Origin: Massilia sp. Root335
Lineage (GTDB): Bacteria > Pseudomonadota > Gammaproteobacteria > Burkholderiales > Burkholderiaceae_D
Direction of reading: 5' to 3'
Length of the DNA: 64,000 nucleotides
Assembly (NCBI RefSeq): GCF_001425685.1
Contig: NZ_LMCY01000003.1
Location: 402,008 to 466,007 of the forward strand
Below, piece by piece: positions 46,601 to 56,481 of this stretch. Position 1 is the first letter of the stretch, and each line of letters begins with the position of its first letter. The notes beneath the pieces are model-generated. The model did no database searches. It was not told the origin of the DNA and was given only the letters and a program-made list of their open reading frames with translations. The position numbers and the translations under genes are program-made.

Positions 46601-47932
46601 ATGACCAACCCTGCGACCGTGCCGCTTGCCGACCCACGCAAGCCCGCCATTCTCATCGTCGACGACGCGCCCGACAACCTCGGGGTGCTGCGTTCGATGA
46701 TGCTGCGTCAAGGCTACCAGACGTTCGTCGCCACTTCCGGCGACCGCGCGCTGGAGATCGCCCTGCGCGTAAAACCCGACCTGATCCTGCTCGACGTCGT
46801 GATGCCCGGCATCGACGGCCTGGAGACGTGCCGCCGCCTCAAGGCGCATCCGGCCACCATGCGCATTCCCGTGATCTTCATGAGCGCGCGCGGCGACACG
46901 GAAGACATCGTCGCCGGCTTCGACACCGGCGCCGCCGACTACATCCCCAAGCCGCTGCGCCTGGAAGAAGTCTGTGCGCGCGTGCGCGCCCAGCTGCGCC
47001 TGCGCACCAGCACGGACACACAGTCGGAACAGGCCGACCGCCTGCGCATGATCGTCAACAGCATGGACCAGGGCCTCCTGATCGTCGAGCGCTGCGGCCG
47101 CGTGCAATACGCCAATCCGGCCTGCGACCGCTACCTGGGCTATGCGCCCGAGGACCTGGTCGGCCGGTCGCTGAAGGATCTGCTGGATTGCAAGGAGCCC
47201 GGCTGCTGCGAGGGCCTGGACGCCATCAGCTACGGCACGCGCGAGGTCAAGATCCGCCACCGCGACGGCGGCCTGCGCGCGATGGACCTGACGATGACGC
47301 CGATGCACGCCGCGGACGGCCTGTTCGTCGCGCTGCTGCACGACATCACCCACCACAAGCAATCGGAGGACGCGCTGCAGCGCGCCGCGATGCTCGACCC
47401 GCTGACCCAGATCGCCAACCGCCGCCACTTCGACGCCTTCCTCGACAAGGAATGGCAGCGCGCGATCCGCAACGCCCAGCCGCTGTCGCTGGTCGTGCTC
47501 GACGTCGACCACTTCAAGCTGTACAACGACACGCTGGGCCACGCGGCGGGCGACGTCTGCCTGCAAAAGGTCGCGCAGGCGCTGCGCGACCACGCCGCGC
47601 GCCCGACCGACCTCGCGGCCCGCTACGGCGGCGAGGAATTCGTGCTGCTGTTCGCCGAGACCCCGGCGGAAAACGCGGCGCACGTCGCGGAAACGATCCG
47701 CGCCGCCGTCGAAGCCCTGCAGATGCCGAACCCGCGCTCGACGACGTCGACCTGGCTCACGGTGTCCGTGGGCGTCGCGACGATCGTGCCGACGCAGCTG
47801 GACGCCATCGAAAACCTGTTCGTGTGCGCCGACCGCGCCATGTATGCCGCCAAGGCCGGAGGCCGCAACCGGGTCGAGTCGACCATCGTCGGCGCGGCGT
47901 GGGATGTGGTGCGGGACGCGGCGGTGTATTGA
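46601..47932 (+). CDS. Response regulator with PAS and GGDEF domains
   Basis: A 443-residue PleD-like protein. It has a receiver domain (D in LILLDVVMPGIDGLETC), a PAS domain of about 110 residues (SMDQGLLIVERCGRVQYANPAC split), and a GGDEF domain with RYGGEEF and an upstream RPTD inhibitory site, so the cyclase is probably active and product-inhibited. No cognate kinase is adjacent. A 187-bp gap precedes it without a recognisable gene. Confidence 0.92.
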   Translation: MTNPATVPLADPRKPAILIVDDAPDNLGVLRSMMLRQGYQTFVATSGDRALEIALRVKPDLILLDVVMPGIDGLETCRRLKAHPATMRIPVIFMSARGDTEDIVAGFDTGAADYIPKPLRLEEVCARVRAQLRLRTSTDTQSEQADRLRMIVNSMDQGLLIVERCGRVQYANPACDRYLGYAPEDLVGRSLKDLLDCKEPGCCEGLDAISYGTREVKIRHRDGGLRAMDLTMTPMHAADGLFVALLHDITHHKQSEDALQRAAMLDPLTQIANRRHFDAFLDKEWQRAIRNAQPLSLVVLDVDHFKLYNDTLGHAAGDVCLQKVAQALRDHAARPTDLAARYGGEEFVLLFAETPAENAAHVAETIRAAVEALQMPNPRSTTSTWLTVSVGVATIVPTQLDAIENLFVCADRAMYAAKAGGRNRVESTIVGAAWDVVRDAAVY

Positions 47933-48222
47933 GCGGGGTGGGCGGCGCCAGCCGACCCGACAACATAGGATGCGTCGTCGTCTCCGCGACGGCGGGGCCC
48001 CGAACTCGCCGGCGCTGCCGCAGTGCGTAACACCCGGGTGCCCTCGCGCGCCGTAAACTTGGGTTCCCGCCTGCGCGGGAACGACGGGTCATATCCACGT
48101 CGTCTCGCGACGGCGGGCCCCGATGTTATATCAACGTCGTCCCCGCGATGGCGGGGACCCAATCTCGCCGGCGCTGCCGCGATGCGTAACACCTGGATGC
48201 CAGCGTGCACGGGCGCGACGCA
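47933..48222. repeat. REP-like cluster, locus 2, with an internal duplication
   Basis: A 290-bp region between two convergent genes filled by four GC-rich arms of the REP-like family (about 47977-48004, 48058-48085 in reverse, 48099-48125, 48136-48163). A 38-bp segment (CTCGCCGGCGCTGCCGC..) occurs at 48005-48042 and again, slightly diverged, at 48164-48201, so the unit has been duplicated with a spacing of 159 bp. No coding frame is convincing. Confidence 0.75.
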
Positions 48223-49785
48223 TTATCTCTTCGGGTAGCCCGTAATCTCCGCGATCTCCCGATACAGCGGCGCCAGCTGCCGGTACATCTTCAGGTAGAC
48301 CTGCCGGTACAGCCGCTCGTACACGTCGCGGTGCGCCGGCACCGGCTCGAACACCCGCCCCACCCGCGTCATCGCGGCCATCGCCGCCGCGAAATCGCGG
48401 TGCAGGCCCAGGCCCACGGCCGCATCGATGGCGGCGCCCAGGCCCGACGTCTCGTACACGTGCGGCCGCGCCGTCGGCAGGCCGAAGATGTCGGCCGTCA
48501 GCTGCATCGCGCAATCGCTCTGCGAGCCGCCGCCCGACACGCGCAGCTCGGTGATCGCCACGCCGCTGCGCTTTTCGATGCGCTCCTTCCCTTCGCGCAG
48601 CGCATACGCGAGGCCTTCCAGGATCGCGCGGTAGACGTGCGCCCGCGTGTGCACGTCGCCGAAGCCGACGATCGCGCCCTTCGCCTCGCGGCCCGGCACG
48701 CGGATGCCTGGCGTCCAGTAGGGCTGCAGCATCAGGCCCATCGATCCGGGCGGGACGGAACTGGCCAGCTGGTCGAACAGCTTCTCGGGCGCCACGTCTT
48801 CCGCGAGCGCGCGCTGCTGTTCGCGGTGGCCGAACTGCTCCTTGAACCAGTTGACCATCCAGTAGCCGCGGAACACCTGCACTTCGCTGCTGTAGGCGCC
48901 CGGGATCGCGGCCGGATACGGCGGTAAAAAGGGCGTCACCTCGACGTAGCGCGTGCCCGTCGTGTTGATGGTGGCCGTCGTGCCGTAGCTGAGGCACCCG
49001 ACATGCGGCTCGCGGCAGCCGGCGCCGATCACCTCGCACGCCTTGTCGGCGGCGGCGGCCAGCAGCGGCGTGCCGGCCGGGATGCCGGTGGCGTCAGCGG
49101 CGGCGCGCCCGATCTCGCCGAGACGGTCGCCGGGATCGACGAGTTCCGGCAGCATGTGCGGTTCGACGGCCAGCGCCTGCCACTTCCAGTCGCGCGGCCC
49201 GGCCCAGCGCCGGCGCCGGTAGTCGAACGGCAGATACGCGACCTGCGAGCCCGATGAATCCGCGAAGCGCCCGCTCAGCCGCCAGTTCAGGTAGCCGGAC
49301 AGCAGCAGGAATTTGTCGGTCGCGGCCCACACGTCGGGTTCGTGCGCGCGGATCCAGTTGATCTCGGCCTCGCCGCGAAAATAATCGATGGTGCCGTCCA
49401 CACGCGCCAGCCTGAACGCGGCGCGCCACCACCACGCCAGCGGCGGCACCGTGTCCGTGTGGCGCTGGTCGAGCCACGTGATCGCGGGCCGCAGCGGCCG
49501 CCCTGCGCGATCGAGGTTGATGACGGTGCCGCGCTGCGTCGTCACGGCGACGCCGGCGATGGACTCGCGGCGCACGCCGGGCTGCGTCCACAGGCCCTGG
49601 CACGCGCGGCACAGCGATTGCCAGTAGTCCTCCGGGTCGTGCTCGGCCCAGCCGGGCTGCGTGGAAAAATACGGGTCCAGCATCACCTGCGACTTGGCGA
49701 CGATGTTCCCGGCGAGGTCGAACAGGATCGCGCGCACGCTCTGGGTGCCGTTGTCGATGGCGAGGATGGTCGTATCAGTCTTCAT
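48223..49785 (-). CDS. FGGY-family carbohydrate kinase
   Basis: A 520-residue sugar kinase with the actin-like phosphate motif [15 protein letters not shown] and the C-terminal [16 protein letters not shown] of FGGY kinases. The sugar is unknown; the family includes ribulokinases, xylulokinases and glycerol kinases. The ATG at 49785 overlaps the end of the GlpD-like gene by 11 bp, and its partners point to a glycerol- or ether-related substrate. Confidence 0.85.
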   Translation of the reverse strand: MKTDTTILAIDNGTQSVRAILFDLAGNIVAKSQVMLDPYFSTQPGWAEHDPEDYWQSLCRACQGLWTQPGVRRESIAGVAVTTQRGTVINLDRAGRPLRPAITWLDQRHTDTVPPLAWWWRAAFRLARVDGTIDYFRGEAEINWIRAHEPDVWAATDKFLLLSGYLNWRLSGRFADSSGSQVAYLPFDYRRRRWAGPRDWKWQALAVEPHMLPELVDPGDRLGEIGRAAADATGIPAGTPLLAAAADKACEVIGAGCREPHVGCLSYGTTATINTTGTRYVEVTPFLPPYPAAIPGAYSSEVQVFRGYWMVNWFKEQFGHREQQRALAEDVAPEKLFDQLASSVPPGSMGLMLQPYWTPGIRVPGREAKGAIVGFGDVHTRAHVYRAILEGLAYALREGKERIEKRSGVAITELRVSGGGSQSDCAMQLTADIFGLPTARPHVYETSGLGAAIDAAVGLGLHRDFAAAMAAMTRVGRVFEPVPAHRDVYERLYRQVYLKMYRQLAPLYREIAEITGYPKR

Positions 49786-51361
49786 GAGGCAGGCCGTGTT
49801 GAAGAGTCCATGATGCGCGATACGCCGCTTCTTCATGCGCCCAGTGCGCGGCGCCCCAGCCGAGTTCCGGCTGGCAGATGGCGCGGATGCGCTCCAGGTG
49901 CGCCGCGCCGCCGTCGCGCAGCAGCAGGCCCAGGCGGGTGCGGCGCAGCAGCAGGTCGTCCAGGTGCTGCACGGCTTCGCAGCGCGCGGCCCAGCGCAAC
50001 TCCGCCCACGCCGTTTCCGTGCCGGGAATCCGTTCCAGTTCGCCCGGCTGCGCCGCGTCCAGCAGGGCCGCGGTACAGGCGCCGTGGCGGCCATGCAGGC
50101 GGCGCAGCAGACTCGCATCGAGGTGCGGCGCCTGCGGCGGCGGGACGGGCGCGAACACGGCGCAGGCGTCGAGCGGGTCATTCCAGCCGGGCAGCTGCGC
50201 CTTCGCGACGCGCAACGCATCGAGGGCGATGGCGCGGAACGTCGTCAGCTTGCCGCCGGCGATGGCGACGAGGCCGGCGCTGCTCCACACGACGTGCTCG
50301 CGCCCTTCCTGCGACGGCGCGCTGCCGTCCTTGCCCGCGATGACGGGCCGCACGCCCGCGTAAGTGGACACGATGTCATTGTCGGTTAGTTGCAGATGCG
50401 GGAACTGCGCCTGCAGCGCCGCCATCAGGTAATCGACCTCCGCGCGGGTGATGCGGGCCGCGCGGTCCATGCCCTCGTCGTGGTCGAGGTCCGTCGTGCC
50501 GACCAGGGTCGCGCCCTCCCACGGAAAGGCGAACACGGGCCGCCCATCGTGCGGATGCATCAGGCTCACGGCGCGCGCCAGCGGCAGGCGCCACGCGGGC
50601 AGGATCAGGTGGCTGCCGCGCAGCGGGCGCAGGCGCGGGCCCAGGCCATGCAAAGGCCCCGACCATGCGCCCGTCGCATCGATGACGACCTTCGCCCGCA
50701 CGGCGTATTCCGTACCGTCGACGGCGCAGGCAAGCGTCGCTCCGCGGACCCTGCCCCCTTCGCGCAGCAGTGCGCGCGCGCCGAGCCGGTTGACGGCCGC
50801 CGCGCCGTGGTCGAGCGCCTCGCGCAGCACGCGCAGCACGAGCCTGGCGTCGTCCGTGCGCGCGTCCGTGTAGACGATGCCGCCCGCGAGGCCGTCCCGT
50901 TTGACGTTCGGCGCCGCCATCAGGAAGTCGTCGGCAGCCAGCCAGTGGCGTTCGCGCCGGCCCGCCATCACGTCGTAGATCGCGAGGCCCGCCAGGAAAC
51001 TGCGGCGGCCACGCGCGCCCTCGTACTGCGCGAACGCGAAGCCCTGCGGCTCGACGAGGCCCGGCGCGCAGCGCAGCAGCATCTCGCGCTCGCGCACGGA
51101 TTCCGCCGTCAGCCGCACGTGGCCGCCCTTCAGGTAGCGCAGGCCGCCGTGCACGAGTTTCGACGAGCGGCTCGACGTGCCCCATGCGAAGTCGTGGCGC
51201 TCGACCAGCAGCGCCTTCAATCCGCGCCGCGCCGCTTCCAGCAGCACGCCGGCGCCGCTGATGCCGCCGCCGACCACGAGCACGTCCCACTCGCGCGCCA
51301 GCACGTCGGGCAGGGCCGCGCGCCCGCCGCGCTGCCACAGCGCGGAAAATTGTCCGCTCAT
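49775..51361 (-). CDS. FAD-dependent glycerol-3-phosphate dehydrogenase-like (GlpD family)
   Basis: A 528-residue flavoprotein with the Rossmann motif [21 protein letters not shown] and the GlpD hallmarks [15 protein letters not shown] and TTDLDHDEG. It probably oxidises glycerol 3-phosphate or a derivative and passes electrons to quinone. It is not with glpK or glpF; its stop overlaps the FGGY kinase start and its start overlaps the upstream flavoprotein (ATGA), so the three are co-translated. Confidence 0.88.
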   Translation of the reverse strand: MSGQFSALWQRGGRAALPDVLAREWDVLVVGGGISGAGVLLEAARRGLKALLVERHDFAWGTSSRSSKLVHGGLRYLKGGHVRLTAESVREREMLLRCAPGLVEPQGFAFAQYEGARGRRSFLAGLAIYDVMAGRRERHWLAADDFLMAAPNVKRDGLAGGIVYTDARTDDARLVLRVLREALDHGAAAVNRLGARALLREGGRVRGATLACAVDGTEYAVRAKVVIDATGAWSGPLHGLGPRLRPLRGSHLILPAWRLPLARAVSLMHPHDGRPVFAFPWEGATLVGTTDLDHDEGMDRAARITRAEVDYLMAALQAQFPHLQLTDNDIVSTYAGVRPVIAGKDGSAPSQEGREHVVWSSAGLVAIAGGKLTTFRAIALDALRVAKAQLPGWNDPLDACAVFAPVPPPQAPHLDASLLRRLHGRHGACTAALLDAAQPGELERIPGTETAWAELRWAARCEAVQHLDDLLLRRTRLGLLLRDGGAAHLERIRAICQPELGWGAAHWAHEEAAYRASWTLQHGLPHED

Positions 51362-52950
51362 GGCGTCACCAGCTTGCCCGGGTTCATGCGGCCGTCCGGA
51401 TCGAAATGCGCGAACAGCGTGCGCAGCGCGGCCATCCCCAGCTCGCCCTTTTCGTGCGCCAGCCACGGCGCGTGGTCGCGGCCCACGCCGTGCTGGTGGG
51501 TGATGGTGCCGCCGCTCGCGACGATCGCCTCGGACACGGCCGTCTTGAGCATGCGCCAGCGCGCCAGGTCGGCGTCGTAATCGCCGGCGAGGCGCCAGAT
51601 GAACGTCGAGTAGACGCTGGCGCCCTGCGGATACAGGTGCGACAGATGCGTGTAGGCGTGCGCGCGTTCGCCGTCCCGCGCGAGCGCGTCGTGGGCGGCG
51701 CGTTCGATGGCGCGCATCGCGGGCGTGACGCGCGGCCAGTCGAGCGCCGTCTCCACCGTGTCGATCGCATAGCCGTGCGCCCACGCGCTGTTGCGCAGGT
51801 AGACGTTGCGGAAGCGGTTGCGGCGCCAAGCGTCGCCCAGCGCGCGGCCCGCGTGCACGCCGCCGTCGCGCCGCGCCAGCGCCAGCGCGGCCTTCAGCGC
51901 GGCGCGCGCCTGCGCCTTTTCTCCGCTGGCGCCCACGAGCAGCATGCATTTGCCGGCGCCCGCGCCGCGCAGCTTCAGCCAGGTTTCCAGCAGTGCCACC
52001 TGGCGGCCATGGCCGCCCAGCGTGAGCATCGTCGCCGTCTCCTCCGCGTTCGACAGGCGCAGCATCGACAGGCCAAGCCGCGCCTGCACGATGGTGCGCA
52101 CGGCCTGCTCGGCGCGAGTCCAGTCGGGGAAGAACACGGCGTGGAACGCCTCGAACGGCGGCAGGTGCGTGATGCGCACGGCCGCTTCCGTCAGGATGCC
52201 GAGCCGCCCTTCCGACCCGAGCACCAGCTCGCGCAGGTCGGGACCGGCGGCGGACGCGGGAAATGTCGGGATGACGAGCGGGCCGGCCGGCGTCTCCACG
52301 CGGCCGCCGGCGAACAGCTGCTCGATGCGGCCGTAACGCAGCGATTGCTGGCCGGACGAGCGGGTGACGACCCAGCCGCCCAGGGTCGAGTAATCGAACG
52401 ATTGCGGGAAGTGGCCCAGCGTGTAGCCGTGCGCGCGCAGCTGCGCTTCCAGGTCGGGCCCCGCCACGCCGGCTTCGAACACGGCCAGCTGCGCTTCGCG
52501 GTCGATGGCGACGAGGGACCGCATGCGCGCCATGTCGACGCACAGGGTCGGCCGCGCGCCGACGGCGTCCAGGTGGCCGGCGACGCTCGTGCCCCCGCCG
52601 TACGGCACGACGGCCGCATCGACCGTCTGCGCCCAGCGCAGCAGCTCGCGCACGTCGTCCGCGCTCTCCGGAAAGGCGACGGCGTCCGGCGCCGCGCCGA
52701 TGCGGCCATGGCGCAGGCGCAGCCAGTCGTGCAGGCTCTGGCCCGTCGCATGCGTCAGGCGCGCCTGCGCGCTGGCGTCGGCGAGGCGGTGCGCAGGCAG
52801 CCTACCGGGCGGCAGCGCCGCGCACGACGCCTCGAATGCCGCGTCGCGCGGGGGCGTGCCCGCGCCGATGCGCCCGCGCAGGAACGCCAGCGCGGGCTCG
52901 CCCAGCGCCACGTCGACCGCATCGTCTCCCCAACCATTCCAGCGTCGCAT
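51358..52950 (-). CDS. FAD-binding oxidase, alkyl-DHAP synthase-like
   Basis: A 530-residue protein of the VAO/FAD-linked oxidase family that resembles alkyl-dihydroxyacetone-phosphate synthase: FAD loop PYGGGTSVAGHLD, SFDYSTLGGWVVTRSSGQQS, and the C-terminal HQHGVGRDHAPWLAHEKG. AGPS makes ether bonds in plasmalogen synthesis; in bacteria the reaction of such homologues is open. It leads the minus-strand operon and is divergent from the AraC gene (84 bp). Confidence 0.82.
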   Translation of the reverse strand: MRRWNGWGDDAVDVALGEPALAFLRGRIGAGTPPRDAAFEASCAALPPGRLPAHRLADASAQARLTHATGQSLHDWLRLRHGRIGAAPDAVAFPESADDVRELLRWAQTVDAAVVPYGGGTSVAGHLDAVGARPTLCVDMARMRSLVAIDREAQLAVFEAGVAGPDLEAQLRAHGYTLGHFPQSFDYSTLGGWVVTRSSGQQSLRYGRIEQLFAGGRVETPAGPLVIPTFPASAAGPDLRELVLGSEGRLGILTEAAVRITHLPPFEAFHAVFFPDWTRAEQAVRTIVQARLGLSMLRLSNAEETATMLTLGGHGRQVALLETWLKLRGAGAGKCMLLVGASGEKAQARAALKAALALARRDGGVHAGRALGDAWRRNRFRNVYLRNSAWAHGYAIDTVETALDWPRVTPAMRAIERAAHDALARDGERAHAYTHLSHLYPQGASVYSTFIWRLAGDYDADLARWRMLKTAVSEAIVASGGTITHQHGVGRDHAPWLAHEKGELGMAALRTLFAHFDPDGRMNPGKLVTP

Positions 52951-53034
52951 CGTTCCGTTCTCCCCAGTGTGTTATGCGGCTATACTCGTTTGCTGCCACT
53001 TTAAGAAAACCGACGACCCGAGTATTGCGGATTC

Positions 53035-54081
53035 ATGCCAAGCGCTTGTTCGAACATGCCAGCCTCGCCGCCGCGCGTCACCGCGGCCTATCTGCAGCCG
53101 CTGCTGGAGGCGGCCGCCGCGCGGGGCATCGCGCCGGCCGCGCTGGCGCAGGCGGCCGGGCTCGCGCCGGCGCTGCTCGACCCGCTGCCGGACGCGCTGG
53201 CGGCATGCGACTACATCGCCCTGCTGGACGCCGGCAGCCGCCTCGCGGGCGATCCGCATTTCGGCCTGCACGTGGGCGAGCGCGTGCGGCCCGGTACGTA
53301 CAGCGTGTACGGCCTCGTGCTGCTGGCCTGCCGCGACATCGGCCAGGCGCTGGAACAGACGCAACGCTACGAACAGCTGGCGCACGACCTCGGACGCTCG
53401 CGCCTCGAACCCGAAGGCAGTATGGCGCGCTACACGTGGGCCAGCCATTATCCGGCGGCGAGCCGCCACCTGGCGGAAAGCGTCTTCGCCGGCATCCGCA
53501 CGTTCGGCTGCTGGCTCGCGGGGCGGCCGCTGGCGCCGCGCGCCCTCGCCTTCGCGCATGCGCGCCCGCCCGACGCCGATCCGGCCGAATACGCGCGCGT
53601 GCTCGGCATGGTCCCGGACTTCGGCGCGCCCGCACACACCGTCGACTTCGATGCCGCCCTCCTCGCCCTGCCGCTGCCCGCCGCGGACACTGCCATGTAT
53701 CCGCTGCTGCAGCAGCACGCCGAGCGCCTGCTGCGCGAACGGGCGCAGGCGCCAGGGGGCATCGTCGCGCAGGTCCACGCGGCCATCGCGGGCAGGCTCG
53801 CGACCGGACCCGTGCGGCTGGCCGGCATCGCCGCCGCGCTGGACCTGTCGCCGCGCACCCTGCAGCGCAAGCTGGCCGACGCCGGCGCGACCTTCCAGCA
53901 AGTGCTCGACGCCGCCCGCTACGCACTGGCGATGGACTATCTGCGCCAGGACGGGCTGTCGCTAGTCGACATCGCCTTCCTGCTCGGCTTCCAGGAACAG
54001 AGCGCGTTCACGCACGCGTTCCGCGAGTGGTCCGGCATGAATCCGGGCGCCTGGCGCGAGCGGGCGCTGGCTGCGCCATGA
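53035..54081 (+). CDS. AraC-family transcriptional regulator
   Basis: A 348-residue regulator with an N-terminal Arabinose_bd-like (OruR/ArgR-type) domain. Its C-terminal double helix-turn-helix is LAGIAAALDLSPRTLQRKLADAGATFQ and LVDIAFLLGFQEQSAFTHAFREWSG, each split in shorter runs here. It is transcribed away from the AGPS-like/GlpD-like/kinase operon and probably controls it. Start at 53035 is the first ATG in frame. Confidence 0.9.
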   Translation: MPSACSNMPASPPRVTAAYLQPLLEAAAARGIAPAALAQAAGLAPALLDPLPDALAACDYIALLDAGSRLAGDPHFGLHVGERVRPGTYSVYGLVLLACRDIGQALEQTQRYEQLAHDLGRSRLEPEGSMARYTWASHYPAASRHLAESVFAGIRTFGCWLAGRPLAPRALAFAHARPPDADPAEYARVLGMVPDFGAPAHTVDFDAALLALPLPAADTAMYPLLQQHAERLLRERAQAPGGIVAQVHAAIAGRLATGPVRLAGIAAALDLSPRTLQRKLADAGATFQQVLDAARYALAMDYLRQDGLSLVDIAFLLGFQEQSAFTHAFREWSGMNPGAWRERALAAP

Positions 54082-54107
54082 CGGCCATCATTTCTGAATG
54101 TTCGCGA

Positions 54108-54122
54108 TAACATTTCATGTTA
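54108..54122. promoter_or_regulatory. Palindrome TAACAT-TTC-ATGTTA upstream of GH31
   Basis: Perfect 15-bp palindrome, 6-bp arms with a 3-bp spacer, just after the AraC gene and 92 bp before the GH31 start. Operator-like. Confidence 0.5.
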
Positions 54123-54133
54123 GACTTTGAAAG

Positions 54134-54150
54134 AACGTCAACATGACGTT
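54134..54150. promoter_or_regulatory. Palindrome AACGTCA-ACA-TGACGTT upstream of GH31
   Basis: Perfect 17-bp palindrome with 7-bp arms, 11 bp downstream of the first one. Its size is compatible with a LacI- or MarR-type operator; no such regulator is adjacent. Confidence 0.55.
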
Positions 54151-54213
54151 GCAACGCGCTTGCCAATCAGGGGACAACCGGCAGGTTCAACAACACGAAC
54201 AGGAAAAACAACA

Positions 54214-56475
54214 ATGTGGAAGTCGTTATTCATCGCGGGGGCGTCCGTGTGGGCGCTGACGGGCCATGCGGCCACACTGACCATGCAGCGCGTGGGCACG
54301 GGCATGCAGGTGCGCACGGACACGGGCGTGCTGACCATCGAACCGGTGGCGCCGCGCGTCGTCCACGTGCGCTTCGGTCCGGCCGGCTTTGCGGGCAATT
54401 ACAACCCGGCCGTCATCGCGCAGCCGGAGAAGATCGCATTCAAGATCGGCGAGGCGGCTGACGCCTGGACGCTGTCGACGGCGGACCTGCGGGTGCGCGT
54501 GGCGCGCCCCGGCGGCGAGATCACGTTCCAGACGGCCGACGGTCACGACATCCTGCGCGAGGGCGGCCGCGACGTGGCGCACGGCGTCACGCAGCGCTTC
54601 CAGACGGAGACCATCCTGTACGGCCTGGGCCAGCACCAGAACGGCCTGCTCGACTACAACGGCACCATCACGCGGCTGCAGCAGGCCAACCGCGACGTGG
54701 CCGTGCCGATGCTCGTGTCGCCCAAGGGGTTCGGCATCCTGTGGAACAACGCGGCCGTCACCGACGTGGAAGCCGGCCTGGCGTCGGGACCGGCGATCCT
54801 GATCCGTTCGGAAGCGGGCGGCGTCGATTACCACTTCATGTACGGTCCGGAACTCGACGACGTGATCAAGGGCTACCGCCGGCTGACCGGCACGGCGCCG
54901 ATGATGGCGCGCTGGACGTGGGGCCTGTGGCAATCGAAGGAACGCTACGCGACGCAGGACGAGCTGCTCGGCGTCGCAGCGAAATACCGGCAAATGCGGG
55001 TGCCGCTCGACGCCGTCATCCAGGACTGGCAGTACTGGGCGCCGGGCCAATGGGGCAGCCACGCATTCGACAAGGCCCGCTACCCCGATCCGGCTGGGAT
55101 GGTGAAAAAACTGCATGACGAGAACATCCACGCCATCATTTCCGTGTGGGCGCGCCTCGATCCGGACACGGCGAACACGCATGCGCTGGACGCCATCGGC
55201 GGCCTGTACCCGGCCACGTATCCGAACGTCTACCCGGCCGGCAAGGGGCGCTGGTACGACGCGTACAACCCGCGCGCCCGCGACCTGTACTGGCGCCAGA
55301 TCATGCGCAACCTGGGCACGCTGGGCTTCGACGGCTGGTGGCTGGACGCGTCGGAAGCGGAGCTGGGCGGCTGGTGGGGCCAGATGCGCGACGTCAAGAC
55401 GGCCGCCGGCCAGGGCAGCGTCGTCTACAACGCCTACCCGCTGCTGCACACGACGGCCGTGCATGACGGGATGGTGCGCGACCAGCCCGAGAAGCGCGCG
55501 TTCATCCTGACCCGCTCGGCCTACGCCGGCCAGCAGCGCAACGCGGCCATCACGTGGTCGGGCGACACGATGGGCAACTGGGACACGTTCCGCCGCCAGG
55601 TGCCGGCCGCGCTGAACTTCACCCTCACCGGCATCCCGTACTGGTCGGCCGACATCGGCGGCTTCTTCGGCGGCAAGCCGAAAGACCCGGCCTACGCGGA
55701 ACTGTTCACGCGCTGGTTCCAGTTCGGCGTGTTCAACCCGATGTTCCGCGTGCACGGCACCGGCGACGGCAAGGAGATCTGGCAGTTCGACGCCGCCACG
55801 CAGAAGATCATGCGTGACTACATCGACCTGCGCTACCGCCTGCTCCCGTACATCTATTCGGCCTCGTGGGACGTCACGCACAATGACGGCACGATGATGC
55901 GCGCCCTCGCCTTCGACTTCCGCGACGATGACCAGGCGCTCCACATCCCGGACGAGTACATGTTCGGCAAGGCCCTGCTCGTGGCGCCCGTCGTGCAGGC
56001 GCATGCGCAGGCGCGCGAGGTCTACCTGCCCGGCAAGGACGCGTGGTTCGACTTCTGGACCGGTACTCGCCTCGACGCGGGCCAGGTGGTGACGGCGAAG
56101 GCCGACATCGCGACGATCCCCGTCTACGTCCGTGCCGGCAGCATCCTGCCGCTGGGTCCAGTAAAACAGTTCGCGGACGAGAAGTCGGACGCGCCGATGG
56201 ACCTCGTCGTCTATCCGGGCAAGGACGGCGCCTACGCGCTGTACGACGACGGCGGCGACGGCTACGCCTACCAGAAAGGCGCGCATGCGCTGGTGCGGAT
56301 GACGTGGCACGACGGCGCGAAACGCCTCGACATCGCGCCGCGCGAGGGCCGCTACGACGGCATGCCGGCACGCCAGGCGTTCGCCGTGCGCTGCGGTCCG
56401 CAGGCCGGCGACGTCGTCAAGGTCGACTACGACGGCCGTGCCGCCTCCGTCACGCTGCCGCACTGCGGCGGCTGA
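54214..56475 (+). CDS. GH31-family alpha-glycosidase, secreted
   Basis: A 753-residue glycosidase with a signal peptide (residues 1-20, SLFIAGASVWALTGHA). The catalytic barrel contains the nucleophile region GFDGWWLDASEAE and the acid/base region RSAYAGQQRNAAITWSGDTMG of family GH31, followed by C-terminal beta-sandwich domains. The activity may be alpha-glucosidase or alpha-xylosidase. The ATG at 54214 starts the signal peptide. The two palindromes upstream suggest specific regulation. Confidence 0.88.
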   Translation: MWKSLFIAGASVWALTGHAATLTMQRVGTGMQVRTDTGVLTIEPVAPRVVHVRFGPAGFAGNYNPAVIAQPEKIAFKIGEAADAWTLSTADLRVRVARPGGEITFQTADGHDILREGGRDVAHGVTQRFQTETILYGLGQHQNGLLDYNGTITRLQQANRDVAVPMLVSPKGFGILWNNAAVTDVEAGLASGPAILIRSEAGGVDYHFMYGPELDDVIKGYRRLTGTAPMMARWTWGLWQSKERYATQDELLGVAAKYRQMRVPLDAVIQDWQYWAPGQWGSHAFDKARYPDPAGMVKKLHDENIHAIISVWARLDPDTANTHALDAIGGLYPATYPNVYPAGKGRWYDAYNPRARDLYWRQIMRNLGTLGFDGWWLDASEAELGGWWGQMRDVKTAAGQGSVVYNAYPLLHTTAVHDGMVRDQPEKRAFILTRSAYAGQQRNAAITWSGDTMGNWDTFRRQVPAALNFTLTGIPYWSADIGGFFGGKPKDPAYAELFTRWFQFGVFNPMFRVHGTGDGKEIWQFDAATQKIMRDYIDLRYRLLPYIYSASWDVTHNDGTMMRALAFDFRDDDQALHIPDEYMFGKALLVAPVVQAHAQAREVYLPGKDAWFDFWTGTRLDAGQVVTAKADIATIPVYVRAGSILPLGPVKQFADEKSDAPMDLVVYPGKDGAYALYDDGGDGYAYQKGAHALVRMTWHDGAKRLDIAPREGRYDGMPARQAFAVRCGPQAGDVVKVDYDGRAASVTLPHCGG

Positions 56476-56481
56476 ACGGGG

